This document shows positions 9,806 to 18,441 of a DNA stretch of 34,179 bases, one piece after another. Position 1 is the stretch's first letter. Each line of letters opens with the position of its first letter. Origin of the DNA: Akkermansia muciniphila (lineage in GTDB: Bacteria > Verrucomicrobiota > Verrucomicrobiia > Limisphaerales > F1-80-MAGS106); NCBI GenBank assembly GCA_945865375.1, contig CAMBEJ010000048.1:1-34179 (forward strand). The letters are read 5' to 3'. A program made the position numbers and the translations under genes. The notes below the pieces were generated by a model. It was not told the origin of the DNA. It worked only from the letters and a program-made list of their open reading frames with translations, and did no database searches.

Positions 9806-10109
9806 TTATCGGTTACTCCGCAAATCCTCCGCGAGTTTATGGTCGCCAGCTTGCGCTGTTTTCCCGATCCCAATCGAGCGCCATATGAGGGCATCGTGGC
9901 AAACGTGGAGGAATTTCGCAATGCACTGGAAGTGTTGTCCGAGACCACGCAGACCGCCCGAGAATTGGGTATCTCGTCAAGCAATATCGAGTGTATGGCA
10001 AAAGCGTCCACGACGCCAACCTCGTCGCGGCCAGTCGGATGCTCGGCCGGTTGGAAAAACTGCTCAAGCCGCGCCTGTTCTATCCCGAATATCCAGCCGC
10101 GTTTTAGCC
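9692..10109 (+). pseudogene. PIN-domain toxin (VapC-like), frameshifted
   Basis: Pieces of one PIN-domain RNase are recognisable across several frames: FLDTNVLVYTAD (first catalytic Asp) at about 9704, TPQILREFMVASLRCFP near 9815-9860, VEEFRNALEVLSET near 9910-9950, and YRVYGKSVHDANLVAA near 9975-10030, which holds the conserved HDAxL acidic motif. At least three frame changes separate them (near 9786, 9800 and 9965). After about 10045 the sequence no longer resembles the family, so the last strand and its acidic residue are missing. With the antitoxin fusion upstream this was a type II toxin-antitoxin module; the toxin cannot be made as a functional protein now. Confidence 0.75.
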
Positions 10110-10185
10110 CGCGAGCGGCGCGATCATTGTCATCTGCGCACACCTCCTCAGCCACCCTCCTTCGCCAACGCTTCGGAGGCCAGGC

Positions 10186-10305
10186 TGGTCGCCAAAAACC
10201 ATAGCGCTCTTCGTAGACCCTTTCGAACTCCGGATAGAACCGCTCGACTAGCCGATAAAACGGCGTCTCTTGCCGCTGCAATGGAATGCAGGCAGATTCA
10301 GGCAT
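10186..10305 (-). pseudogene. IS91-family transposase N-terminal scrap
   Basis: On the minus strand a 40-codon stretch reads MPESACIPLQRQETPFYRLV and then ERFYPEFERVYEERYGFWRP. This resembles the extreme N-terminus of IS91-type transposases with a zinc-binding domain, whose pattern is 'P..TPLYRLV..HF..F...YEE.YGFWRP'. The frame leaves the family immediately after GFWRP, so the zinc finger and the HUH-type catalytic part are absent. No element ends were identified. It adjoins the destroyed toxin gene and may mark the event that removed the toxin's 3' end. Confidence 0.55.
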
Positions 10306-10631
10306 CGCGGATTAAGGTCAAGCTTTCCTGGATCCCTTCCCTTGCGCTGGGAACGCTGGCCGCTTGTCGGCGAGCCAGGCAAGCACGCGAAGATTTGCCG
10401 GAAGGGATGCTAGCGATCCAAGGTTCATGGCCATGATTCGTGTCCGAGATCTGGAAGCTTTCGCTCACCGCGAATAAATTGTCTGTCCCCGGGAAACTAA
10501 GGGGGTAACGGGGCACGGAGGTTGGTGTGGAGGAGTCGTGAAGAGATCAGAGGTCGGATCGTCTCAGGGATGCAACGGCTCCCCGAGAATTTCAAAAAGA
10601 TGTTTGCAGTTCATGGTTTGGCGAGTCTGCT
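10306..10631. other. Intergenic stretch without convincing gene
   Basis: No supported coding sequence. Around 10477-10495 there is a run ATAAATTGTCTGTCCCCGGG, ending in a CCCCGGG palindrome, of a type often seen in dispersed repeats; no second copy was found here. Open frames in this interval show no family resemblance. Confidence 0.5.
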
Positions 10632-12020
10632 TCATGAGCTCAACAGGCCGAGGCGCGCGGGGCGCAAACTCCGCCAGGCCCACGCGTAGAGTGCACCGAC
10701 CAGGGCGAGCATTCCGGCCAGGCTGGCCGCGACGCGGCTCATCCAGACCTCGGCGGGTTCTTCACGGAATTGAAAGCGTGGCAGATTGTCGAGGTCGTCT
10801 ATCGTGATCGGTTCGCGTTTGTGAATGCGCGGAGTGAAAAAGTCAGATACGGCCTGCTGCAGCCCGCCCACCTGTTCGCGGAAGGCGCGATGCCGCCAGT
10901 AGCCGGTGCCGGCCAGGTCGGTCAACGCCTCGTGCGCGGCGATGGCGGGCGAGAGGAAACGCCAGCGGCTGACCGCGGTTTGTTGGCGGGCAAGTTGCGT
11001 GTCGAACCTCAGCCGGGCCGGTTCGACGGCCCGGCCCACCTCGCTCTGCACGGTGAGATGTTGCGCGGCAAAATCAGCCTGCTGGCCAGGCGGAGCCAGT
11101 TCCGGATGGTCGCGGTAAAACGAGTTGAGCAATTCGCCGCCACGCTTTTCCGCTTCCGCCGCCGCCTTGCGCCCCGCCGCCACGAGTTCCGGACGAGACG
11201 GCGTGGGGTAAAGTGTTTCGACGGTCAGGTTCAACAAGGTGGGCGCCACAAGCACGAGCAGGACCCACGCGGCACCCAAAGCCGTGGCCGCGCCGGCCGC
11301 GCTCCGCGCGACGGCGTTCACGGCCATGGCCAGCATCAGCCAGAACAATCCGTAAGCGAGCACCACGGCGAGAGCGAGCGCCAACCGCGTGGCCACAGCG
11401 CCCGAGCTCGTGAGCACTCCCGCCGCCAGAGTTGCGAGCCCGGCCAGTGTGAGAATCGGTAACGCGCGGGCCAGGGCGCGGTGCGCCATCCATCGCCAGG
11501 GTGTGATGCCTTGGGCGAGGGCCAACCGCAGCGTGCCCGCTTCGCGGTCACCCGCCGTCAGGTCGTACACCAGCGCGAGCAGGAAGAGCGGGTAAAGCCA
11601 CACGAGGACAAAGGCGAGGTCGAAACGCCCGGCCATCAGATGCGATGGGTTCTCCAACTCGGAGCGAGTGTCGGCGGGTGCGGCGAGCTTCCAGAGGACG
11701 ACGGTTTCATGGCCGGGCGACAAATCGGACTGGCCCGTCGCCAGCAGCGGCAGCGGCGCGGGCGGCAGGACCGCCGTTGTTCCTCGGCCAGCGACGGCCT
11801 TTGGATCGATCGCTTGTTTGCCCAGAACGTCACGGAGTTGTGTCTGGAAATGCTCGGAGTCCTGCGTGAGCGCGGTGGAGATATCGCTTTGCCGCCGCGC
11901 CAGGTGCGATCCATTCCAGATGCCGTAAGCGAGCGCGGCGGCGAAGTGGAAAAGGAGCACCCACGCGGCCCGTTCACGCGTGAGCAACCGGAGTTCGAGG
12001 TGGAAGAGATGCGAGGTCAT
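10632..12020 (-). CDS. ABC-2 transporter permease, DUF3526-type (second permease)
   Basis: A 462-residue membrane protein of the DUF3526/ABC-2 permease type. It has one N-terminal transmembrane helix (AAWVLLFHFAAALAYGIW), a long extracytoplasmic segment up to about residue 145, then a cluster of helices (FVLVWLYPLFLLALVYDL, ILTLAGLATLAAGVL, LALALAVVLAYGLFWLML, ALGAAWVLLVLVAPTLL), a second large soluble part, and a last helix (SLAGMLALVGALYAWAW). The cytoplasmic motif DREAGTLRLAL after the second helix is the usual coupling segment of ABC-2 permeases (cf. ERERGTLRQVL in its neighbour). It begins one base after the stop of the upstream permease. It likely forms a heterodimer with it, driven by the ATPase at 13437-14138. 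Substrate cannot be deduced. Confidence 0.85.
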   Translation of the reverse strand: MTSHLFHLELRLLTRERAAWVLLFHFAAALAYGIWNGSHLARRQSDISTALTQDSEHFQTQLRDVLGKQAIDPKAVAGRGTTAVLPPAPLPLLATGQSDLSPGHETVVLWKLAAPADTRSELENPSHLMAGRFDLAFVLVWLYPLFLLALVYDLTAGDREAGTLRLALAQGITPWRWMAHRALARALPILTLAGLATLAAGVLTSSGAVATRLALALAVVLAYGLFWLMLAMAVNAVARSAAGAATALGAAWVLLVLVAPTLLNLTVETLYPTPSRPELVAAGRKAAAEAEKRGGELLNSFYRDHPELAPPGQQADFAAQHLTVQSEVGRAVEPARLRFDTQLARQQTAVSRWRFLSPAIAAHEALTDLAGTGYWRHRAFREQVGGLQQAVSDFFTPRIHKREPITIDDLDNLPRFQFREEPAEVWMSRVAASLAGMLALVGALYAWAWRSLRPARLGLLSS

Positions 12021-12021
12021 T

Positions 12022-13440
12022 TCAGCTTGGTTTGAGCCTTGGCGCGATCAGGAGTAAAGCGGCCCAGGCTCCGGCCATCCAGAGAAATAGCACCACCAGC
12101 CCCGGGGTGGCGGCGCGCAGCGCGTGGCCGGGCGGTGGCGGCTCGTAACGGAAGGGGGGCAGCTTTTCCCAGAGCTCGCGACCGGCCACACCACCATGGT
12201 GTCCGCCAGCGGTGTTATCCATCATGTCCTCGTTCAGCACGCGCACAAAATCGCGGCGATGCTTTTCTGCGGCAGCGGAGAAGTGGCGGTGATGTGTGAA
12301 GTCTGTCCCAGCCAGGGCCATCGAGGCGCTGCGCAGCGCGAGGAGCGGTGCGACCAGGCCGGCCCACGTCACCAAACGGTCTTGGGACTCGAGACGATCC
12401 CAAAGTTGGCCGAAGTGCTGATCGAAGACTTCGCCTGCGAGTCGTTCGCTTTCGAGCATGACCAGGCCGTTGAAGTTGAACGGCAGTTCCTCGAGGCGCG
12501 TTTTGCCGTGCTTCTCCAACGTGCGCCGGGCGAATTCCTGAAGCTGCTGCTGGCGCGGACTGTGTCCGTCGAGTCCCTCTTGTACCGCCTTCTGCATGGC
12601 GGTTTCAAACTCGGCGAGCTTTGGCGTGGGCAGCAGGCGTTGCGCGAGGTCGGCCCCGAGACGCGGCGCGAGCACGGCGTTGGCGGCCCAGCAGACCAGC
12701 AGCGTGGCCAGCGCGGTGCGCGCGGTGGTGGCGACCGCAGACACGGCGAGGCACACGGCGAGAATGGCCGAGAGATAAAGGGCGTAAGCTCCGCCCATCC
12801 AGGTGAAACGAAGCCAACTGCCGTCCGCGTCCGCGCCCGGAAGCTTTGCCAGCACCACAGCGCTGAACAACGCGACCGGCACCAGCAGCGCCCCGAGCGC
12901 GGCGCCAAGACCAATGGCCTTGCCGAGCACCAGGTCGCGCGGACGAACTCCCAGGCTCAAGACTTGGCGCAGCGTGCCGCGCTCGCGTTCGCCCGCCAGC
13001 GCGCCAAACGTGAGCAGGACGACGAGCAGCGGCACGAGTAGTTGCAGTCCGGTAGCGGCGGTCAACTCGCCGAAGCGGCGCATCGCGGTGGCGTCCTGCG
13101 CGGGCAGGAACGCGGCCTGGTTTTGCCGGTGCGCTTCGAGGTAAACCGTCGTGCCGACGAAGGGTTCGAGTCCGCGGTCGAACATGGCCAACGGTGCCAG
13201 CGGCTTGAAGACATACACGCCGTAATGGCCGGCCGAGTGGGAATTTTTCTCACCCTGGTTGAGCCAGTTTTCGCGTTCGAGGGCGGCGGCGGCGGCGCGC
13301 TCGGCGCGGGCGCGTTGTACCTGTTGCCACGCGAGCAGCAGCGCCACTCCGAGCAACCCGATGACCACGGCGGCAGCGATACGGAAGCGCCCATCGCGCC
13401 AGGCATCGAGGAATTCCTTGCGGGCGATGGCGGGAATCAT
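12022..13440 (-). CDS. ABC-2 transporter permease, DUF3526-type (first permease)
   Basis: A 472-residue integral membrane protein of the same architecture as the gene that follows: N-terminal helix (FRIAAAVVIGLLGVALLLAW), an extracytoplasmic domain, helices around LQLLVPLLVVLLTFGALAGE, the coupling segment GERERGTLRQVLSLG, then AIGLGAALGALLVPVALFS and YLSAILAVCLAVSAVATT, a large second soluble domain, and a C-terminal helix (GLVVLFLWMAGAWAALLLIA). The start codon overlaps the stop of the ATPase gene as ATGA. The N-terminal phrase MIPAIARKEFLDAWRDGRFR is typical of ABC-2 permeases of the NosY/gliding type. The operon lacks an outer-membrane or adaptor gene, so it is more likely an inner-membrane exporter than a tripartite system. 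Confidence 0.87.
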   Translation of the reverse strand: MIPAIARKEFLDAWRDGRFRIAAAVVIGLLGVALLLAWQQVQRARAERAAAAALERENWLNQGEKNSHSAGHYGVYVFKPLAPLAMFDRGLEPFVGTTVYLEAHRQNQAAFLPAQDATAMRRFGELTAATGLQLLVPLLVVLLTFGALAGERERGTLRQVLSLGVRPRDLVLGKAIGLGAALGALLVPVALFSAVVLAKLPGADADGSWLRFTWMGGAYALYLSAILAVCLAVSAVATTARTALATLLVCWAANAVLAPRLGADLAQRLLPTPKLAEFETAMQKAVQEGLDGHSPRQQQLQEFARRTLEKHGKTRLEELPFNFNGLVMLESERLAGEVFDQHFGQLWDRLESQDRLVTWAGLVAPLLALRSASMALAGTDFTHHRHFSAAAEKHRRDFVRVLNEDMMDNTAGGHHGGVAGRELWEKLPPFRYEPPPPGHALRAATPGLVVLFLWMAGAWAALLLIAPRLKPS

Positions 13441-14138
13441 GTGTGAAGATGTTCGAGGTAGAGCTTCTCCAAATCCACGTGCTTGATGTCGTTGGTGGCG
13501 TATTCGCCGACCAGTTTTCCATCGAGCAGGATGCCGATGCGAGTGGCGTCTTCGCGGGCACGGAACAGATCGTGGGTGGCCATCAGGATGGCGACGCCCT
13601 GCCCGGCGAGCTTGCGCAGGAGCACGGAGAACTCGTGCGACGCGGCGGGATCGAGACCGGAGGTGGGTTCGTCTAGCAGGAGGGCTTTCGCCTCCGTCGC
13701 CAGCGCGAGAGCGATGCCTACTTTCTGGCGCATGCCCTTCGAGTAGGTGCCGACCTGGCGGTCGGCGGCTTCGGCAGGCAGACCGGCGCGTTTGAGGAGC
13801 GCGAGCAACTCTTTGCGAGTGTGCCGGCGTCCACCGAGCGTGCTGAAGTAGTCTAGGTTCTCCACACCGGTGAAGCGCGGGTAGAGCATGACCTGTTCGG
13901 GGATGTAGGCGAGGTGCCGCCGCGCCACGATGGGGTCGGCGGCGACGCTGGCACCGTTGACGCGTGCCTCGCCTGCATCCGGCACCAGGAAGCCGAGGAA
14001 GAGATTGATGGTCGTCGTCTTGCCTGCACCGTTGGGACCGAGCAGCGCGAAGACTTCGCCCGGCTTGATGGCCAGGTTCAGTTCATTGACGGCGACGTGG
14101 CCGTTGAAGCGTTTGGTGAGTTTGACCGTTTCGAGCAT
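13437..14138 (-). CDS. ABC transporter ATP-binding protein
   Basis: A 233-residue ATPase subunit with all motifs in order: Walker A GPNGAGKTTT near residue 36, Q-loop region (LAYIPEQVMLYP), signature YSKGMRQKVGIA (a common variant of LSGGQ in ABC-2 exporters), Walker B ALLLDEPTSGLDP, and the switch His in MATHD. I start at the ATG at 14138 because AGGA stands five bases upstream and MLETVKLTKRF begins the domain; an in-frame start at 14177 adds 13 unrelated residues. It is the first recognisable gene of a three-gene operon and overlaps the first permease by 4 bp. It would energise export or lipid-linked transport by the two permeases. Confidence 0.92.
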   Translation of the reverse strand: MLETVKLTKRFNGHVAVNELNLAIKPGEVFALLGPNGAGKTTTINLFLGFLVPDAGEARVNGASVAADPIVARRHLAYIPEQVMLYPRFTGVENLDYFSTLGGRRHTRKELLALLKRAGLPAEAADRQVGTYSKGMRQKVGIALALATEAKALLLDEPTSGLDPAASHEFSVLLRKLAGQGVAILMATHDLFRAREDATRIGILLDGKLVGEYATNDIKHVDLEKLYLEHLHT

Positions 14139-14143
14139 AGTTC

Positions 14144-14314
14144 CTAAAGAAAGATGAACCCAGCCACGGAAGTCCAAGCCGCGGCATTAACCACCTGGTT
14201 CACAGCGGCGGCTTCGGGGCCGCGTTGGATGTTCTTCATCGGAGTCACCTCCGGCCGCCAATCGTTGAAGGCGCGGCCGTGTAGGCTCAGATAGCCGGCC
14301 GTCTGTGCCTTCAT
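14144..14314 (-). CDS. Small ORF of 56 codons upstream of ABC operon
   Basis: I do not recognise this product. It reads MKAQTAGYLSLHGRAFNDWR, then PEVTPMKNIQRGPEAAA, and ends in AWTSVAGFIFL. Its TAG stop lies inside the ribosome-binding region of the ATPase gene (TTTAGGAACTATG), so translation of the small ORF would run right up to the next start. That spacing favours a real cotranslated gene or the last codons of a truncated one; the mildly hydrophobic end could be a fragment of a longer protein. No clear Shine-Dalgarno stands at the right distance before its ATG. Confidence 0.35.
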   Translation of the reverse strand: MKAQTAGYLSLHGRAFNDWRPEVTPMKNIQRGPEAAAVNQVVNAAAWTSVAGFIFL

Positions 14315-15051
14315 GGGGCGTCACATTCGTTTCCTTTCATTCGCGCCGCGTGGTTACAGTCATTTCAAAGTCAATTTGTCAGTGGCCGGCTGTTTGACGC
14401 CTTGTGGTCGCAACCCGCCCACAAAGTCCAACGGGGGCGAGTCCGCCGAGAGGAGCCGCATGCTGCACACAGGAATTTGCTTTTGCACTCTTAGATCAAG
14501 GTAGCTGGTCCCACGATTTCAGGTCAATAAAATCCAATCCAAAGTCCATTCCAACATCAAGGGATGATCCTTCATGGTAAATCGCCCGGGGAGGATTCGG
14601 AAAGTGGATTCAGAGCGGAATTCCCAGGTTCTGACGAGTGATTCAGACAAAGGGGAGCGCCAGAGCTGTCTGCTACGTTTCGCCGATGCTGCTGCTGGCA
14701 TCTGCCTGTCCGTGGCCGCACCCAGACAGGCCCCGTTCTCACCCCCCTCGACAAAGCCATCTAACACTCAGCAAACCGCAGGGAAATCACTCAAATGTTG
14801 TATTCCGTCTCCGGCGGTAGCTTGCTTTCCTTGACGCCGCACCAGCGCCCGCTCCTCGTGGCTTTGGTCAGGGTAGCCTTGGACTTCGCCTCCAGATCCT
14901 CCTGCGTCGCCTTCGGTTTCGCGGGGGGCTGTCAGCTTGGATTCCTGCGCCACTGATTTCAATCCTGCTGCACCCAGCCAAGCTGGTGACGCCGAGCGCG
15001 TGAAGTAATTTTGTGTTCAGGGGTGGAGATACACCCTGCGACGGCGTCGAT
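14315..15051. other. Long intergenic region with possible gene remnant
   Basis: No intact gene is supported over this 737-bp stretch. On the minus strand at 14791-14935 one frame ends as KPKATQEDLEAKSKATL, then TKATRSGRWCGVKES and KLPPETEYNI before a stop; it looks like a real C-terminus but has an in-frame stop just upstream, with residues (SVAQESKLTAP) that could precede it in another frame. I cannot name the family. The remainder shows only short open frames without protein-like composition. Confidence 0.4.
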
Positions 15052-15801
15052 TCAGCGGAACAATTTCGGCGCGAACTCGACGAGGTAACGCCGCCAGACG
15101 GGCCATGAGTGATCGCCTTCGGTCTCGACATATTCATGGCGGACGCCTTTGCTCTTGAGGAGGGACGTGAACTCATTGTTGCGCTGGAAGAGAAAATCCT
15201 TCTTGCCGCAGGCGATCCAGAACAGCTTCAAGTCACGGTTCACAGCCTCCCGCGCGTTGAGTCCGACGACGATGCTGTTGGTTGGCGGCGGGGCGGAACT
15301 GAACGCACCGATCCAGTTGAACTTGTCGTGATGATTCATCGCCACGGTCAACGCGTGATGGCCGCCCATCGAGAGTCCCGCAAAGGCGCGCGCGCGCGGC
15401 TTGTTGGCGGCTTTGTAGTGGCTCTCCACGAGCGGAATAATGTCCTGGACCAGTTCGTTGCAAAGCGCGGCGGAATTGGCCGGCCCGTAAGATTCGAAGC
15501 CAGTGGCACCTGGCGGAATGGGGTGCGCGTCCATCATGACGATGATCATGGGCGCCGCCTTTTTCTGCGCAATCAAGGAGTCCATGATCCAGTGTGCCTT
15601 CCCGTGAACCGACCAGGAGCCTTCGTTGTCGCTGTAACCGTGCGCCAGGTAGAGCACCGGCAGCCGACCGCTTGTGCCCGGCGGTGTGTAGACGACGAGA
15701 TGCCGCCATGTCCCGAGCGCCTTGGATTTGTAATCGTGCTCGTGCAGCGTGCCGTGCGGGATGTCTTGCAAATCCCACGGCGCGGGCGGATTCGCCGACA
15801 C
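15052..15801 (-). CDS. Esterase (feruloyl/acetyl-xylan esterase-like), N-terminally shortened
   Basis: This alpha/beta-hydrolase belongs to the Esterase (PF00756) family that includes bacterial feruloyl and acetyl-xylan esterases and esterase D. Seen are the opening GTWRHLVVYTPPG, the oxyanion region YLAHGYSDNEGSW, the nucleophile elbow GLSMGG, a likely acid region ACGKKDF, and the catalytic His in TEGDHSWPVWRRYL close to the C-terminus. The best start is the GTG at 15801 (249 residues). The same frame stays open upstream to a TAA near 15886, with fitting residues (EIKPQRWPGSSILH) but no ATG and no signal peptide. Relatives are normally secreted, so the gene has probably lost its 5' end; a palindromic repeat sits just beyond the break. 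The catalytic domain itself appears whole. Confidence 0.75.
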   Translation of the reverse strand: MSANPPAPWDLQDIPHGTLHEHDYKSKALGTWRHLVVYTPPGTSGRLPVLYLAHGYSDNEGSWSVHGKAHWIMDSLIAQKKAAPMIIVMMDAHPIPPGATGFESYGPANSAALCNELVQDIIPLVESHYKAANKPRARAFAGLSMGGHHALTVAMNHHDKFNWIGAFSSAPPPTNSIVVGLNAREAVNRDLKLFWIACGKKDFLFQRNNEFTSLLKSKGVRHEYVETEGDHSWPVWRRYLVEFAPKLFR

Positions 15802-15883
15802 ATGCAGAATGCTGGAGCCGGGCCAGCGTTGCGGTTTGATCTCGCAACGTTGAGGTTGTCGCTCTGGGCGTCGTGTGGGATTA

Positions 15884-15945
15884 GCGCCGTGTTACCAAGG
15901 CGGCTACGTTACGGTCAACACCGTAGCCGCGTCCCGTGAGGGCGC
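15884..15945. repeat. Palindromic repeat, copy 2 (inverted arrangement)
   Basis: An imperfect inverted repeat with arms 15884-15908 and 15922-15945 around a 13-nt centre. The inner nine bases pair perfectly (GCGGCTACG / CGTAGCCGC). The left arm (GTTACCAAGGCGGCTAC) resembles the right arm of the copy at 33241-33264 (GTTACCTCGGCTGCTAC), but here the arms face the other way, with the GCTAC ends innermost. Confidence 0.6.
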
Positions 15946-16007
15946 GCTCAAATCAAGCTGTTGTTGTCCTTGAACAATTGACTTCGATCCGGCAGATTTT
16001 GTATTTG

Positions 16008-16253
16008 ATGGCGTTTGGTAGAACCAGAACAGCGAGCAAAGATCTGCGCACCACAAGGATATCGGCAGTGCGGGGGTTTCTTGCACTGTTCCTCGCGTTT
16101 TGCGTCAACTACGTCCCTTTCCATATTCTTCGGGAGCCACCCTGGGAGGGTCACTCTAATCTGGCACCGGCACATGCCATCGATGCAGACGATCACAGCG
16201 AGAGTAGCCAGGACGCTCATGATCGACATGACAAACCCCCATTCATATTCTGA
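16008..16253 (+). CDS. Possible small membrane protein upstream of RND remnant
   Basis: An 81-codon frame with a basic N-terminus (MAFGRTRTASKDLRTTR), one hydrophobic helix (GFLALFLAFCVNYVPFHIL) and a His/Asp-rich tail (DADDHSESSQDAHDRHD). Small His-rich proteins with one membrane segment are common at the head of heavy-metal efflux operons, and the next genes are remnants of such an operon, so the context fits metal handling. No family is recognised, and the start is not supported by a ribosome-binding site. A longer in-frame start at 15936 (GTG) is possible. Confidence 0.4.
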   Translation: MAFGRTRTASKDLRTTRISAVRGFLALFLAFCVNYVPFHILREPPWEGHSNLAPAHAIDADDHSESSQDAHDRHDKPPFIF

Positions 16254-16322
16254 GCACTCCATCCAGATTTTCCCAAAAACAGAATCCTTCGCAGTCTGCT
16301 TTGCGCTCATGCAGCCGAATCT

Positions 16323-16451
16323 GTGACCGCAACCACGAATGCCTTGTCCACCACGCTTGAAGCGTTGGCTGCGCAGGTCGTCGAGCACAACGCCGAACTT
16401 CGAGGCGGCGAAGGCCGCGAGGCCGACGAAAACCCCGAACACCGAGAAGCC
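16323..16451 (+). pseudogene. Outer-membrane efflux protein (CzcC-like) N-terminal scrap
   Basis: Reading MTATTNALSTTLEALAAQVV then EHNAELR, this stretch resembles the start of the first TolC-like repeat of CzcC proteins (pattern 'LSLDELVxEVLxxNPEL'). A shift of frame at about 16400 gives NFEAAKAAR, which would continue the family helix. After that, everything else of an outer-membrane channel, and the whole membrane-fusion (CzcB) gene expected next, is missing: the scrap runs directly, in frame, into the start of the RND pump. The fusion could be translated as a leader on the pump remnant. The match is short, so the assignment is moderate. Confidence 0.5.
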
Positions 16452-18344
16452 ATGATTGACCGCATCCTTGAAGTCTCATTGCGCCAGCGCGCGTTCGTGC
16501 TGCTCGGCGCTGTCGCCTTGCTCGGCGCGGGGCTCTGGTCGGCGTTGCATCTGCCGATTGACGCAGTCCCGGACATCACCGGCGTTCAGGTCCAGGTAAA
16601 CACCGAAGTTCCGGCGCTCGCCGCCGAGGAGTCGGAAAAGCTCGTCACACAAACTATCGAACGAGAACTTGCCGGTCTTCCAGGCGTCGAGGAAATGCGT
16701 TCCATCACGAAATTCGGACTTTCGCAAGTGACGCTGCAATTTAAGGATGGCACGGACATCTACCGTGCCCGCCAGCTTGTGGCGGAGAGATTGCAAGGTG
16801 TGCTCGAACAACTCCCATCCGGCACGCTGCCCAAACTAGCGCCCATCAGCACCGGACTTGGCGAGATCCTTTACTACAACGTTCAGTATAGGGCTGACGC
16901 GACGAACAAACCTTTGACCGAGTTGGATCAGCTCATTGAGTTGAGCGAGATCCAGGAATACACCATCAAGCCGCTACTTCGCACAGTGCCGGGAATTGCA
17001 GATATCAATGAGAGCGGTAGCTACAAAAAGCAATACGTCATCCAGCCCAAACCGGAGGCCCTGGCGGACGTGGGCATGACATTCAGCGAACTGGCCGACA
17101 TCGTGGCGCAGAACGTGGCCAATACCGGGGGCGGCATCATCAACCGGGGCGGACAACAACTCACCATTCGCGCCGTCAGTCGGGTCACCAGCGTGGAGGA
17201 CATCGAAAATCTGCCGCTCAAGTTTGGCGCTGGCGTAAAGCCCATGCTCGTCAAAGACGTGGCGGAAGTGAAAACCGGAACGAAGTTTCGCACCGGCGCA
17301 TCCACCCTCAACGGCCACGAAACCGTGATCGGGACGGCGATGATGCTCGCGGGTGAGAATAGCCGAGAAGTCGCCGAGCGGGTAAAGGCGCGTATCGCAG
17401 CGATTCAGACCAAACCCATCAATACTGCGTTGGCCGGGCAGGTCGTCGGAAGGATCCTCAGTGGAAACAAACGCAACGACATCGTGGTGCGGATGCCGGA
17501 AGAACTCCGAGCCGATGATGAACAAATCAAAAAGCTGCCCGTCCGCGTCGGCGGCACGGGACTCGTTCCCCTCGGGAAGCTGGTCGAGTTCGAGACGCTG
17601 AAAACGGTTGAACCAATTCAGCATGACGACGGCCTGCGGCGCGCGGCGTTGATGGTGAATCTGAAAACCCGCAACATCGAAGCCTTCGTCCTCGAAGCTG
17701 AGCGACGCATCAAGGAGCAAGTCAAGCTGCCGGAGAATTATATCGTCCAGTTCGGTGGGCAGTTCGAGAACTTGCAGCAGGCCCGAGCCCGGCTCGCTAT
17801 CGTCATGCCGACGGCGCTCGCGCTCATCTTCGTCCTTATCTTCCTCGCGTTTGGTTCGCTGCGGCAGGCGGGGCTCGTTTATTCCGGCATCCCGCTCGCC
17901 GTGACTGGCGGGGTCCTCGCACTCTGGCTGAGAGGAATGCCTTTCAGCATCACGGCGGCGGTGGGCTTCATCGCCTTGAGCGGCGTGGCTGTTCTGAATG
18001 GATTGGTGATGATTGCCTACTTCAATCAATTACGTGAAGAAGGGAAATCCCTCCGCGATTCGGTTATCGAAGGCTCACTGACGCGACTTCGCCCGGTGAT
18101 TGTCACCGCGTTTGTCGCCAGCCTTGGTTTCGTGCCGATGGCGATTGCCACTGGCGCAGGAGCGGAAGTGCAGCGTCCGCTGGCCACCGTGGTCATCGGC
18201 GGAATCTTGAGTTCCACGTTTTTGACTTTAGTCCTGTTGCCGGTGCTATACGAGTGGTTCGAGCGCCGGTCGGATGACGTGCGAGTAGCAACCAAGGAGG
18301 TGCCGGTGGCTGTGGTCAGGGGCTTGCCTCGTCTCATCGATTAA
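16452..18344 (+). pseudogene. czcA: Heavy-metal RND efflux pump (CzcA/CusA family), central part deleted
   Basis: The family start is MIDRILEVSLRQRAFVLLGA at 16452. It is followed by TM1, the first periplasmic porter half (IDAVPDITGVQVQVNTEVPA, GLPGVEEMRSITKFGLSQV, GLGEILYYNVQY) and NESGSYKKQYVIQPKPEAL. Near 17420 the sequence jumps from RIAAIQTKP to INTALAGQVVGRILSGNKRN, the second periplasmic half. The last five helices (IVMPTALALIFVLIFLAFGS to STFLTLVLLPVLYEWFE) are present. Family members have about 1040 residues; only 630 remain. The join is in frame and removes TM2 to TM7 with the proton-relay helix IV and part of the second porter domain, so pumping is not possible. The rest shows no other lesion, so the deletion may be young or the reading frame maintained by chance. 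Confidence 0.9.
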
Positions 18345-18441
18345 GCGCATTCGCAGCTCAAGGATGATTTCCGGAGGAACACCACTAGCTGCACCAGAAC
18401 ACGGACAGCAAGCGCGATCTGGGCGCAGCGGTCGTCGTAGA

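Noticed and set aside
14315..14790. Possible regulatory RNA or gene in the long gap upstream of the ABC operon
   Set aside because: No riboswitch-like motif or stable conserved hairpin was recognisable by eye, and short frames there lack protein-like composition.
16974..18029. 351-codon minus-strand frame over the RND pump
   Set aside because: Antisense of a recognised pump; low-complexity charged composition.
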